A stretch of DNA of 64,000 nucleotides. Source: UBA2784 sp964494625 (GTDB lineage Bacteria > Pseudomonadota > Alphaproteobacteria > Micropepsales > Micropepsaceae). The stretch is taken from positions 919,160 to 983,159 of the forward strand of contig CAZBRT010000002.1 in the NCBI GenBank assembly GCA_964494625.1, read 5' to 3'. Shown piece after piece: positions 25,167 through 33,970 of this stretch (position 1 is its first letter; every line of letters begins with the position of its first letter). The position numbers and the translations under genes were made by a program. The notes under the pieces are model-generated. The model saw only the letters and a list, made by a program, of their open reading frames with translations, was not told the origin of the DNA and searched no databases.

Positions 25167-26332
25167 TGCAAATGAAACTGACCGACCAGCACCGCGCCCT
25201 GAAGGAAAGCGTGCGCAAATTCATCGATGCAGAGATCAATCCCCATGTCGATGCATGGGAGAAGGCGGGGCGTTTTCCGGCCCATGAAGTCTTCGGCAAG
25301 ATGGGTGCGCTCGGCCTTCTGGGCATCAACAAGCCGGAGCAATTCGGCGGGCTTGGCCTTGATTATTCCTATGCGGCCGTTTTCAGCGAGGCGCTGGGCT
25401 CCATCCATTGCGGCGGCGTGCCCATGGCGATTGCCGTGCAGACGGAAATGGCGACGCCCGCCCTTGCGCGCTTTGGCAGCGATCATGTGCGGGAGGAATT
25501 TTTGCGCCCGTCCATCGAAGGGCGCTATGTGGCGTGTCTGGGCGTCTCGGAAGTGGGAGCGGGCAGCGACGTTGCCGCGATCCGCACCGTCGCGCGCAGG
25601 GATGGCGATGACTACATCATCGACGGCGGCAAGATGTGGACGACCAACGGCGCGCAGGCCGACTGGATGTGTCTTCTCGCCAATACGGGCGATGGCCCCG
25701 CCCACCGCAACAAGAGCATGATCTGCCTGCCGATGAAGACGAAAGGCGTGACGGTCGCGCGCACGCTCGACAAATTGGGCATGCACTCTTCCGACACGGC
25801 GCAGATCCATTTCGATGCCGTGCGTGTGCCGCAACGCTTCCGCATCGGCGAGGAGGGGATGGGCTTCACCTACCAGATGGTGCAGTTCCAGGAGGAACGC
25901 CTCTATGCGGCGCTGGCGGCGCTGACCGGCATGGATGAGGCGATTGCCGACACCATGGCGTATACGCGCGAGCGCAAGGCCTTTGGCCGCTCGATCTATG
26001 ACAACCAGTATGTGCAGTTCAGGCTCGCGGAACTCGCCACCGAAGTGGAGGCGCTGCGCGCACTCACCTGGGCTGCCGTCGAGCGCTATGTTGCGGGCGA
26101 GGACATGACGCTGAACGCTTCCATGGCCAAGCTCAAGGCCGCGCGGCTGCAGCGAGAGGTGAATGACAGCTGCCTGCAGTTCTGGGGCGGCATGGGTTTC
26201 ATGAGCGAGACGCGCATCTCGCGCCGCTATCGCGACGGGCGGCTTGCGTCCATCGGCGGTGGTGCCGACGAGATCATGCTGCAGATCATCTCGCGCCACA
26301 TGGCGCGCAATGCGGGGCAAGGCAAACAATGA
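25166..26332 (+). CDS. Acyl-CoA dehydrogenase (citronellyl-/isovaleryl-CoA type)
   Basis: From ATG 25166 the protein is 388 aa with the full ACAD fold. The CLGVSEVGAGSDVAAIRT and DGGKMWTTNG segments are the FAD/substrate signature. The catalytic Glu is likely the one in FQEERLYAALA, in helix G, as in isovaleryl-CoA and long-chain dehydrogenases; the MCAD position reads IGGGADEIM, with Gly. It lies between the two carboxylase subunits, as acyl-CoA dehydrogenases do in terpenoid (atu) and leucine (liu) operons. It overlaps the alpha subunit gene by 4 nt. Confidence 0.88.
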   Translation: MQMKLTDQHRALKESVRKFIDAEINPHVDAWEKAGRFPAHEVFGKMGALGLLGINKPEQFGGLGLDYSYAAVFSEALGSIHCGGVPMAIAVQTEMATPALARFGSDHVREEFLRPSIEGRYVACLGVSEVGAGSDVAAIRTVARRDGDDYIIDGGKMWTTNGAQADWMCLLANTGDGPAHRNKSMICLPMKTKGVTVARTLDKLGMHSSDTAQIHFDAVRVPQRFRIGEEGMGFTYQMVQFQEERLYAALAALTGMDEAIADTMAYTRERKAFGRSIYDNQYVQFRLAELATEVEALRALTWAAVERYVAGEDMTLNASMAKLKAARLQREVNDSCLQFWGGMGFMSETRISRRYRDGRLASIGGGADEIMLQIISRHMARNAGQGKQ

Positions 26333-28209
26333 CGGAAAAGGCCTGCCGCCCCTTTCGCTCGGTCCTGATTGCCAATCGCGGCGAAATCGCGCTGCGCATC
26401 GCGCGCGAGGCCGAGGCGCTTCATATTCGGGCGATTGTTGCTGTGTCGGAAGCCGACGCGCCGGGCTGGGCCACCTTGCCCTTCGAGACAGTGCTGATCG
26501 GCGGTGCGGCGCCCGCGCAATCCTATCTGGATGGCGGGGCGATCATCGCAGCTGCCCAACGCGCGGGGGCGGATGCCATCCACCCCGGCTATGGCTTCCT
26601 TTCCGAGAATGACAATTTTGCCCGCGCCGTCGTTGAGGCGGGGTTCGTGTGGATCGGCCCCACACCACAAGCCATTGCCGACATGGCTGACAAGGGCCGC
26701 GCCAAGGCGATTGCCCGCGACGCCAAGGTACCGGTGATCGACGGCTATGATGGCGATGATCAGGATGATGCCGTGTTGCTGGTGCAAGCCAGGCGCATCG
26801 GTTTTCCCGTCCTGCTCAAGGCGTCGATGGGTGGCGGCGGGCGCGGTCAGCGCGTTGTGACAGAGGAGGACGGCTTCCTTGCCCAGCTTGCGGCGGCGCG
26901 GCGTGAGGCGCATTCGGCGTTCGGCTCTGACCGCATGATCCTGGAGCGCGCATTGTCGGGCGCGCGCCACATTGAGGTGCAGGTTTTTGGCGATGCGGCG
27001 GGAAACATCGTCCATCTTTTCGAGCGCGATTGCTCGGTGCAGCGCCGCAACCAGAAGATCATCGAGGAAGCACCCGCGCCCGGCCTTGCCGATGCCACGC
27101 GGCAGGCAATGGGCGCGGCTGCGGTGCGGCTTGCGCGCGCCGTCAATTACCTGAACGCGGGAACCGTCGAGTTTCTGGTGGATGCGTCGGGTGCGTTTTT
27201 CTTCCTTGAGATGAACACGCGCATCCAGGTTGAGCATCCCGTTACCGAGGCGATCACGGGACTCAACCTCATCCGCCTGCAACTCGAAGTGGCGGCGGGA
27301 AAGCCCCTGCCCTTCACGCAGGATGCCCTGCAGTCCTGCGGCCATGCCATCGAAGTGCGTTTGTGCGCGGAAGACCCGACCGACAATTATCGCCCCCAGA
27401 CGGGCGCGCTGACCGCGATGACACTCCCTTCAACAGTGCGTGTGGACGCGCCACCCGCGCTCAGCGTCTCGGGGCACTACGATTCGATGCTGGCCAAGAT
27501 CATTGCCGCTGCGCCGACGCGCGATGCGGCGCGCGATGTGATGCATCATGCGCTTGTCTCGGGCAACATTGCGGGGCTTGTCACCAATCGCGGGCTTCTT
27601 TCGTCCCTGATGGTGGACCCGGATTTCGCGCGCGGCGGCGTCGACATCGGCTGGTTGTCGCGGCGTGCGGCGCCCGGCATTGCGGATGAGGAGATGGCGC
27701 GGGCCGCAGCGCTTGCGCTTGCCCGCCATGACGGTGCCAGCTGGAGCACAAGCCACGGCCGCCGCGTGATTATTGCCGTTGCACAAGGCCATGGCGTTGG
27801 CGGGTCGGCGGATGAAAAAATCTCGCGCTTTGCCTTTGGCGAGGATGCGCTGAAAACACCTGCGGGCACTGGCGGCGCCATTGCGTCCCTCACGCCCACA
27901 GGCGTGCATGTGCGCACAGCCTATGCGGATGCCATGTTCCATGACGTCACCTACCGCCCGGCGACACCCAAGGCCGAAGGCGGTGACGGCATGGTGCGCG
28001 CGCCGATGGCGGGGCGCATCACGACTGTTGCCGTCGCGCCGGGCAGCCAGGTCATCAAGGGGCAGACATTGGCGACACTTGAATCCATGAAGATGGAGCA
28101 TGAGATCAAGGCGGCTGCTTCCGGCATCGTCCAGACCGTCAGCGTCAGTGCAGGCGATCAGGTCATGCCGCGGCAGGTCCTGATCCAGATGACACCCCAT
28201 AAGGATTGA
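26329..28209 (+). CDS. Acyl-CoA carboxylase alpha subunit (biotin carboxylase + BCCP)
   Basis: At 626 aa it matches MCC/GCC alpha subunits. The biotin carboxylase domain starts FRSVLIANRGEIALRIARE, has HPGYGFLSEN, the glycine-rich ATP loop KASMGGGGRG, and FLEMNTRIQVEHPVTE. The C-terminal biotinyl domain has the ESMKMEH box with biotinylated Lys588. It carboxylates biotin with ATP and bicarbonate, then passes the carboxyl group to the beta subunit. Eight nucleotides separate it from the next acyl-CoA dehydrogenase gene. Confidence 0.93.
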   Translation: MTEKACRPFRSVLIANRGEIALRIAREAEALHIRAIVAVSEADAPGWATLPFETVLIGGAAPAQSYLDGGAIIAAAQRAGADAIHPGYGFLSENDNFARAVVEAGFVWIGPTPQAIADMADKGRAKAIARDAKVPVIDGYDGDDQDDAVLLVQARRIGFPVLLKASMGGGGRGQRVVTEEDGFLAQLAAARREAHSAFGSDRMILERALSGARHIEVQVFGDAAGNIVHLFERDCSVQRRNQKIIEEAPAPGLADATRQAMGAAAVRLARAVNYLNAGTVEFLVDASGAFFFLEMNTRIQVEHPVTEAITGLNLIRLQLEVAAGKPLPFTQDALQSCGHAIEVRLCAEDPTDNYRPQTGALTAMTLPSTVRVDAPPALSVSGHYDSMLAKIIAAAPTRDAARDVMHHALVSGNIAGLVTNRGLLSSLMVDPDFARGGVDIGWLSRRAAPGIADEEMARAAALALARHDGASWSTSHGRRVIIAVAQGHGVGGSADEKISRFAFGEDALKTPAGTGGAIASLTPTGVHVRTAYADAMFHDVTYRPATPKAEGGDGMVRAPMAGRITTVAVAPGSQVIKGQTLATLESMKMEHEIKAAASGIVQTVSVSAGDQVMPRQVLIQMTPHKD

Positions 28210-28217
28210 GGCGTTGC

Positions 28218-29399
28218 ATGACCAAGGGTACCGTCATCGATTTTGACACGTCACGGCCGCCGTCTCCGTTCTTCAAGGAGACGCACAATGCCTGGCGGAT
28301 GGCGCTGCGCAAATGGATCGACAAGGAAATCGTTCCCCATGTGAACGAATGGGAGGAGAAGGGCGAGATCCCGCTTGGGCTCTACAAGAAGGCGTCTGAT
28401 TTCGGCCTTCTGCGCATGGGCTATCCGGAGGAGTTTGGCGGCATCAGCGAGGGGCTGGACCGTTTCCACGGCATGGTCACGTCCGAGGAGCTGGCGCGCA
28501 TCGGTGCGGGCGGCATTTCGGCCAGCCTGATGGTGCATGGCATCGGGCTGCCGCCGATCCTTGCCATCGGCACCGAGGAAATGAAACGGCGCATCGCGCC
28601 CGCTGTGCTTTCCGGCGACAAGCGCATCAGCCTTGCAATCACGGAACCTTCCGGCGGATCGGACGTCGCCCAGCTCAGGACGCGGGCGCGGCGCGAGGGT
28701 GACGAGTTTGTCGTCAATGGCTCCAAAATGTTCATCACCGGCGGCATGCGCGCCGACTACTTCACCACGGCCGTGCGCACAGGCGGCCCGGGCCTTTCCG
28801 GCATCTCGCTGGTATTGATCGAGGCGGATCGCGCGGGCGTTTCGCGTACCAAGCTCGACAAGCAGGGCTGGTGGGCGTCGGACACAGCTGCCGTCTATTT
28901 CGACGATGTGCGGGTGCCAGCCGAAAACCTGATCGGTGGGGAGAACCAGGGTTTTTCCGGCATCATGCGCAATTTCAACGGCGAGCGGCTCGGCATGGCG
29001 TCGGGCGCGGTTGCGTCCTCGCGCGTGTGCCTTGAAGAAGCAGTCAAATGGGCTCAGCAGCGCGAGACATTCGGCAAGCGTCTGGCCGATCATCAGGTGA
29101 TCCGCCACAAGATCGCGGAGATGTACCGGCAGATCAACGCCTCCCAGGCCTATCTTGAAATGTGCGCGTGGCGTGTTTCCAACGGCGAGACACCGGTTGC
29201 CGACCTTGCCATGCTGAAGGTGCAGGCGACGCTGACGCTCGAATTCTGTGCGCGCGAGGCGATGCAGATTCTGGGGGGTGCGGGTTACATGCGCGGCAAC
29301 CGGGTGGAGCGCATTTATCGCGAGGTGCGGGTGAACGCGATCGGCGGCGGGTCGGAAGAGATCATGCGCGATCTGGCCGCGCGCCAGATCGGACTGTAA
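28218..29399 (+). CDS. Acyl-CoA dehydrogenase
   Basis: From ATG 28218 the protein is 393 aa. Features: LAITEPSGGSDVAQLRTRAR, VVNGSKMFITGGMRADYF, and the putative helix-G catalytic Glu in FNGERLGMASG. The MCAD-type Glu position is Gly (IGGGSEEIM). The C-terminal QILGGAGYMRGNRVERIYRE is typical. The sequence is clearly different from the other dehydrogenase in this operon, so two consecutive oxidations or two substrates are likely. The saccharopine-dehydrogenase-like gene follows after 5 nt. Confidence 0.9.
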   Translation: MTKGTVIDFDTSRPPSPFFKETHNAWRMALRKWIDKEIVPHVNEWEEKGEIPLGLYKKASDFGLLRMGYPEEFGGISEGLDRFHGMVTSEELARIGAGGISASLMVHGIGLPPILAIGTEEMKRRIAPAVLSGDKRISLAITEPSGGSDVAQLRTRARREGDEFVVNGSKMFITGGMRADYFTTAVRTGGPGLSGISLVLIEADRAGVSRTKLDKQGWWASDTAAVYFDDVRVPAENLIGGENQGFSGIMRNFNGERLGMASGAVASSRVCLEEAVKWAQQRETFGKRLADHQVIRHKIAEMYRQINASQAYLEMCAWRVSNGETPVADLAMLKVQATLTLEFCAREAMQILGGAGYMRGNRVERIYREVRVNAIGGGSEEIMRDLAARQIGL

Positions 29400-29404
29400 C
29401 TGCT

Positions 29405-30469
29405 ATGGCGACAGCGCATCGCGTCATTTTGGCGGGAGGATATGGCGTTGTCGGCGCGATGGTGGCTTCGCTTCTGCGCAAGCATCATCCCGATCTGCGC
29501 CTTGTCATCGGCGGGCGCAGGCAGGCGGAGGCGGCCGCCGCCGCCGCACGATTGGGCAACGCCGAACCTCTGGTCATGGACATTGGCAAGCCTGAACCGC
29601 TTTCGGCGGCGGGGGATGTTTCAGCCGTGATCGGGCTTGTCCATGATCCGGACGATCATCTGATGCGTGCAGCAATCCGCAAGGGTGCCGCCTATGCCGA
29701 TATCACACGCGGCCTTGAGGCACAGGTTGCGGCCTTTGCGACCGCTGCGCTGGAAACGCCGCGTGCGCCTGTACTGCTCACGTCCAACTGGATGGCGGGC
29801 GTTCCGGCCATTCTTGCGGCAGGCGCGGCGCGTGAGTTCGATCAGGTTGACGTTGTTGAACTCTCAATCCTCTTTGACCGCAATGACAAGACCGGCCCTG
29901 ACTCGGCAGGTGCCGGCAGCGGCCTTGACGAGCGCTTTGTTGCAAGAACCGGCGGCGCATGGCGCATGGTACCGCCCATGAGTGCGCCCGCACGCGTGAC
30001 TTTCCCCTCTGGCCGCTCGCGCATCGTCAGCCGGATGAGCATGGCCGATGTGGTGACGCTGGCGCAGGCGACGGGTGCAAAGGACGTTCTGGTCCGCATC
30101 GGACTTGACTCAGATGGCGCCACGCGGGCCATGCGCTTTCTCATCAAGACACGGCTCTGGGGACTCGTGCAGGCGCTGACACGCGGCAATTCACCCGCAC
30201 ACAATCCCAAAGCGGCAGGCGCACCCCATGAGATCGTGATTGCACTGGCGGGCACGCGAGAGGGCAAGCAGCACACGCGCCAGATCACCATTCTTGACCG
30301 CAAGGGACAGGCGCATTTGACGGCCATCGGCGCCTTGGTCGCGGTCGAGCGGATCCTTGGCCTTGATGGACAACCAGCCTTGCGGCCCGGCCTTGCCCTT
30401 CCCGAGACCGCGCCGAACGAGCCGCGCCTGCGCGCGTTGCTGCGTGAGGAAGAGGTAGAGGTCGGCTGA
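29405..30469 (+). CDS. Saccharopine dehydrogenase-like NAD(P)-binding protein
   Basis: The protein is 354 aa from ATG 29405. It opens with a Rossmann fold RVILAGGYGVVGAMVASLL and a second strand LRLVIGGRRQAEAAAAA, and includes GLVHDPDDHLMRAAIRKGAA. The middle and C-terminal parts have the saccharopine-dehydrogenase-like layout without a clear catalytic residue. It is the last gene of the carboxylase operon. Reported relatives include trans-acting enoyl reductases and lysine catabolic enzymes; its reaction here is unknown. Confidence 0.72.
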   Translation: MATAHRVILAGGYGVVGAMVASLLRKHHPDLRLVIGGRRQAEAAAAAARLGNAEPLVMDIGKPEPLSAAGDVSAVIGLVHDPDDHLMRAAIRKGAAYADITRGLEAQVAAFATAALETPRAPVLLTSNWMAGVPAILAAGAAREFDQVDVVELSILFDRNDKTGPDSAGAGSGLDERFVARTGGAWRMVPPMSAPARVTFPSGRSRIVSRMSMADVVTLAQATGAKDVLVRIGLDSDGATRAMRFLIKTRLWGLVQALTRGNSPAHNPKAAGAPHEIVIALAGTREGKQHTRQITILDRKGQAHLTAIGALVAVERILGLDGQPALRPGLALPETAPNEPRLRALLREEEVEVG

Positions 30470-30519
30470 GCGGGACCGGAGAGGCTAAAGCTTGCTCGTC
30501 CTTGCAAGCGTTCAAAAAA

Positions 30520-30534
30520 CTGAACATCGTTCAG
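30520..30534. promoter_or_regulatory. TetR operator candidate
   Basis: CTGAACATCGTTCAG has perfect 6-bp arms (CTGAAC/GTTCAG) around ATC. It is 28 nt before the TetR start at 30563 and 51 nt after the end of the carboxylase operon. The symmetry and position point to the TetR's own autoregulatory site. Confidence 0.6.
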
Positions 30535-30562
30535 ACATCGTGATTCGCGAAAGGCGGCATCG

Positions 30563-31189
30563 ATGGCTGAACCCGTGCGCAACGACATGGCCAAGCCCGT
30601 CCGGCGGCAGGCGCTGTTCGATTTCAAGCGTCGGGCCATCCTTGACGCGGCAAGGCGGGTCCTTGCGGCCCAAGGCGCCGATCATCTGACCATCCGCGCC
30701 GTTGCCGCCGAGGCGGGCTATGCGCCGGGGGCGGTCTATTCCTATTTCCGCTCGCGCGCGGAACTTCTGGCCGAGCTTCATGTGCAGGATCTGGCGGCCT
30801 TTGCCCGCTCCCTGCGCGAGATGAAGGCCGTCGGTCCGCAGGAGATTTTGGGCGCGCGTCTTGGCGATCTCTTTGCCCACCTTGCCCACGACGCAGGCGC
30901 GATGGATGCGCTTTTGTTCTCGCTTGGTGCGGGCGATGGCGAAGTCGGCGCCGAGGCGCGGCGCGCGGTAACGGGGCGTTTCATTTCGCTTCTGACCTCG
31001 CTGCATGAGCCTCTGGCAAAAGGCGGGCACGACGCCAGGCGCACCAACGCCCTCACACTCGCATCAGCGGCTGCAACCATCGGGCTTGCGGTGCTTGCGC
31101 GATCCGGGCGTCTTGAGGCGCTGCAAATGGATGGTACCTCCGTGCTTGAGGCGCTTGCCGCCACACTTCTTTCCGGCGGACGCGGATGA
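30563..31189 (+). CDS. TetR/AcrR-family transcriptional regulator
   Basis: This 208 aa protein has an N-terminal HTH: ILDAARRVLAAQGADHLTIR, then AVAAEAGYAPGAVYSYFRSR. The C-terminal ligand-binding domain is rich in alanine. It heads a second operon with two double-hotdog thioesterases, overlapping the first by 4 nt. The palindrome at 30520-30534 is a likely operator. By position it may sense an acyl-CoA or free acid handled by the flanking enzymes. Confidence 0.9.
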   Translation: MAEPVRNDMAKPVRRQALFDFKRRAILDAARRVLAAQGADHLTIRAVAAEAGYAPGAVYSYFRSRAELLAELHVQDLAAFARSLREMKAVGPQEILGARLGDLFAHLAHDAGAMDALLFSLGAGDGEVGAEARRAVTGRFISLLTSLHEPLAKGGHDARRTNALTLASAAATIGLAVLARSGRLEALQMDGTSVLEALAATLLSGGRG

Positions 31190-32058
31190 CACATTCTTTG
31201 GCAGGAAGCGTGGTGCACCGCGGCTATGTGAACCCGTGGGAATGTGACGAAATGGGTCACATGAACCTGCAATTCCATGCCGCGAAATTTGCCGATGCGT
31301 TGGCGCATCTTGGCGCGCTGGCCGGCATCGACACCCCACGCCTGCATCACGCCCATTTCCGCTTTGCCCATGAAATGCGCGCAAGCGATCTTGTGACCAT
31401 CCGCGTCCTTGCTCTCGCGACGGCGGGGGCGCGCGTGACGCTGCAATTCCTGATGTCGAATGGCGACGAGGTGCTGGCGTCGAGCCAGATTGCGGAGGTC
31501 GCCTGTGCGGACGAGCGGTCGGCCTTGCACCTGCAGGTCCTTTCGGGATCGGACGTGCCCCATGCGCAGGCCCAGCCGCGCGCCATTGATCCCGCGCTCT
31601 TTGACAGGACCCCGTCGCTCGCGCGCGACGGCGCGGCACAGCGCTTTGAAACCATCCGCAGTGTCGTTCAACCGGCTGACTGCAACAGCGATGGTACAAT
31701 GGGCGCGCGCGCCATCATGGCGCGGCTATCCGAGTGCCAGGCCCATATGTGGCACGCGGCAGGTATCGGGCGGCATTGGCAGACGCAGGAAAATCTTGCC
31801 ACTGCGACGGCAGAGCTCGGCATCCGCTTTCACGCGACCTTGGAGGCGGGCGCGCCCCTTGTGGTCACCAGCGCCTTCCGGATTGCGGGAAGCAAGGTGA
31901 TGCGGTTTTCGCATCACATGTTCCATGCCGCGTCTGGCCTGCCCGTTATGGCGGCCGAAGGTGCCGCCGTCCTGATCGACCGCACAACACGGCGCGCGGT
32001 TCCCATGCCGCCGATGACGCGTCACGAAAATTCAACCCCAGCCGGATTTTCCCCATGA
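31186..32058 (+). CDS. Acyl-CoA thioesterase, double hotdog (paralogue 1)
   Basis: This 290 aa protein has two hotdog halves. The first has NPWECDEMGHMNLQFHAAKF, a variant of the 4-hydroxybenzoyl-CoA-thioesterase pattern YxxxDxxGHxN. The second begins near residue 150 (FETIRSVVQPADCNSDGTMG) and contains GIRFHATLEAGAPLVVTSAF. It overlaps its neighbours by 4 nt on each side. It most likely hydrolyses an acyl-CoA produced or used by the carboxylase cluster. Confidence 0.78.
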   Translation: MTHSLAGSVVHRGYVNPWECDEMGHMNLQFHAAKFADALAHLGALAGIDTPRLHHAHFRFAHEMRASDLVTIRVLALATAGARVTLQFLMSNGDEVLASSQIAEVACADERSALHLQVLSGSDVPHAQAQPRAIDPALFDRTPSLARDGAAQRFETIRSVVQPADCNSDGTMGARAIMARLSECQAHMWHAAGIGRHWQTQENLATATAELGIRFHATLEAGAPLVVTSAFRIAGSKVMRFSHHMFHAASGLPVMAAEGAAVLIDRTTRRAVPMPPMTRHENSTPAGFSP

Positions 32059-32975
32059 TTGATGTCTATCGTTCCAGCGTGCAGACGTGGGAGTGCGACC
32101 AGATGGGGCACTTGAACGTCCAGTTCTATTGCGAGAAATCGATGGAGGGGATCGATGCCATGGCACAGGCCATCGGCCTTGGCCCGGCTTACGCGCGCCA
32201 GCACGACACGGGCTTTGTGCCCGCCGACCATCATCTGCGCTTTCACCGCGAGTTGCGGCCCGGCACGCCGATGACGCTGCGGGCAGGCGTGCTTGAAGTG
32301 CGTGAGCATTCCCTGCGCATCGTGCAGGAGCTGCACAACATGGCCAGCGGCACCATTGCCGCGACCATGATCCTTGATGCGGCCTTCGTGTCGCGCGCAA
32401 CACTCAAGCCGTATGTCATTCCTGCTGCCGCGCGTGAGGCCGCCGAGACCCTGAAAGTCGAGATGCCGGAAGCCGCCATGCCGCGCGGGATCACTTTCAT
32501 GGTGCCGCGCCAGAATCCGACGCTGGAAGATGCCGAGGCGCTGGGGATGCTCACCACTTTCCAGGGTGTCGTGAAGCGTCACGAATGCGACGGGTATGGC
32601 CGCCTGCAGGTGCGCCACTATATGGGCCGGGTGTCGGATGCGATCCCTGCCCTTCTTGCCCAGTCACGTGATCCGGCCGCAGGGGGCGATGTGCGCGGCG
32701 GTAATGTTGGCGGGGCAGCGCTGGAATACCGGATGGTCCACCGCAAGGCGGCAGAAGACGGTGACCTTCTCTGCCTCAAGAGCGGCCTGCGGCAGGTCGG
32801 CAACAAGACCTATTCATGGTGCCATTGGCTGTTTGATGTGGAGTCAGGCGATGCGGTGATGACCGCCGAGGCCGTGGCCATCAGCTTTGACCTTGCAGCG
32901 CGCAAGGCCATCGACATCCCGCCTGACCGCCGCGCGCAACTGGAGGCGCTCGTCATTCCCGGATTGAGTGTTTAG
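32055..32975 (+). CDS. Acyl-CoA thioesterase, double hotdog (paralogue 2)
   Basis: This 306 aa protein shares the WECDQMGHLNVQFYCEKSME signature with its upstream neighbour, and has a second, related pattern in RHECDGYGRLQVRHYMGRVS at the start of the second hotdog half. The half-to-half similarity suggests an internal duplication, and the whole gene looks like an older duplication of the upstream one. Its 3' end overlaps the convergent hydrolase gene by 4 nt. Confidence 0.78.
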   Translation: MIDVYRSSVQTWECDQMGHLNVQFYCEKSMEGIDAMAQAIGLGPAYARQHDTGFVPADHHLRFHRELRPGTPMTLRAGVLEVREHSLRIVQELHNMASGTIAATMILDAAFVSRATLKPYVIPAAAREAAETLKVEMPEAAMPRGITFMVPRQNPTLEDAEALGMLTTFQGVVKRHECDGYGRLQVRHYMGRVSDAIPALLAQSRDPAAGGDVRGGNVGGAALEYRMVHRKAAEDGDLLCLKSGLRQVGNKTYSWCHWLFDVESGDAVMTAEAVAISFDLAARKAIDIPPDRRAQLEALVIPGLSV

Positions 32976-33859
32976 GACGCCATCAGGCGGCGGATTTCCG
33001 CGCGCACGTCGTCGGGGTGTTCCTTGGGCAGGAAGTGGCTCGCGCCTTCGATCCTGATGGCACGAAGATGCGGTGCCGCGCGCTTCAACGCCCGCAATTC
33101 GCCCGGGAATGTGGTCGAGCGCCGTGTTCCATAGAGGATGGTGACGGGGCACGCGAGCCTGCGCAGCGCATCCGCCAGAGCCGGCGGACCAGCCCTGTAA
33201 TTGGCCGCCTCCCATGCGGGCGCGCAGGCAAGTTTCACCGTACCGTCGGGCTGATCCTCCAGCCCATGATCAAGATAATCGCGCAGAACCGCGTCCGGCC
33301 ATGTGCGGAAAGCGCCGCGTCCCCGATACGCACGGAAGGCAAGCTCGCGGTCGGGGAAGATTTCGCGGCGGCGCGTGGCGGCCTGCGCCATGGGATTGTC
33401 GAGCGAACGCCCGAGGACCCGTTGCAGTTTCCGCACCATCCGGAAGACAAGCGGAAACGTCACCGGTTCGAGCATCAGGAGGCCGTGGATTCGCGATGGA
33501 TCCGCTGCGGCGGCGAGTGCACTTGCGACAGCGCCCATCGAGTGACCGGCGAGCACATATGATTTTTGCCCCAGCGCATCGAGCAGTTCCGCAACATCAC
33601 GCCCATACATGCGCCAATCCGCATGTTTTTCCGGATCGGCAGGCAGGTCGGTCAGGCCGTGGCCGCGCAAATCGCTGGCATAGATGGGGAAGTCACCCGC
33701 CAAGGGCGCCAGAAGGGTGCGATAGGTCGCGGCGTTGAAGCCGTTGGCGTGGGCAAAGTGAAGCGCGGGCCTTGCCGGATTGCCGGGCCAGAAGAGCACG
33801 TGCACCGGGCCATCCTTGATGGTGATGGTCAGGCGCTCAGGCGCGCGCTCTTCTGTCAT
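32972..33859 (-). CDS. Alpha/beta hydrolase
   Basis: The protein is 295 aa from ATG 33859. The fold markers are ALHFAHANGFNAATYRTLL, then IYASDLRGHGLTD, the nucleophile elbow VLAGHSMGAVASALAAA, and a late histidine in IEGASHFLPKEHP. The layout suits esterases or C-C hydrolases of the BioH/MhpC type, but no substrate can be assigned. It is convergent with the thioesterase operon. Confidence 0.83.
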   Translation of the reverse strand: MTEERAPERLTITIKDGPVHVLFWPGNPARPALHFAHANGFNAATYRTLLAPLAGDFPIYASDLRGHGLTDLPADPEKHADWRMYGRDVAELLDALGQKSYVLAGHSMGAVASALAAAADPSRIHGLLMLEPVTFPLVFRMVRKLQRVLGRSLDNPMAQAATRRREIFPDRELAFRAYRGRGAFRTWPDAVLRDYLDHGLEDQPDGTVKLACAPAWEAANYRAGPPALADALRRLACPVTILYGTRRSTTFPGELRALKRAAPHLRAIRIEGASHFLPKEHPDDVRAEIRRLMAS

Positions 33860-33929
33860 GTTTCGCGCAGGCCGCAAGAATACCGCCTGTCATGGCGGCG
33901 ATTGCTGAAGCGGGCGCGGAAAAAGGAAA

Positions 33930-33951
33930 GGCCGGGCGCCAAGGCCCGGCC
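33930..33951 (-). terminator. Intrinsic terminator of the exported protein gene
   Basis: A stem GGCCGGGC/GCCCGGCC (33930-33937, 33944-33951) is followed, on the minus strand, by TTTCCTTTTT. It is 19 nt beyond the stop codon of the exported protein gene read on the minus strand. Confidence 0.75.
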
Positions 33952-33970
33952 ATCCGCAATCATCGGGCGC

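Noticed and set aside
24024..27345. Long minus-strand ORFs over the carboxylase operon
   Set aside because: All are opposite complete carboxylase and dehydrogenase motifs and show none of their own.
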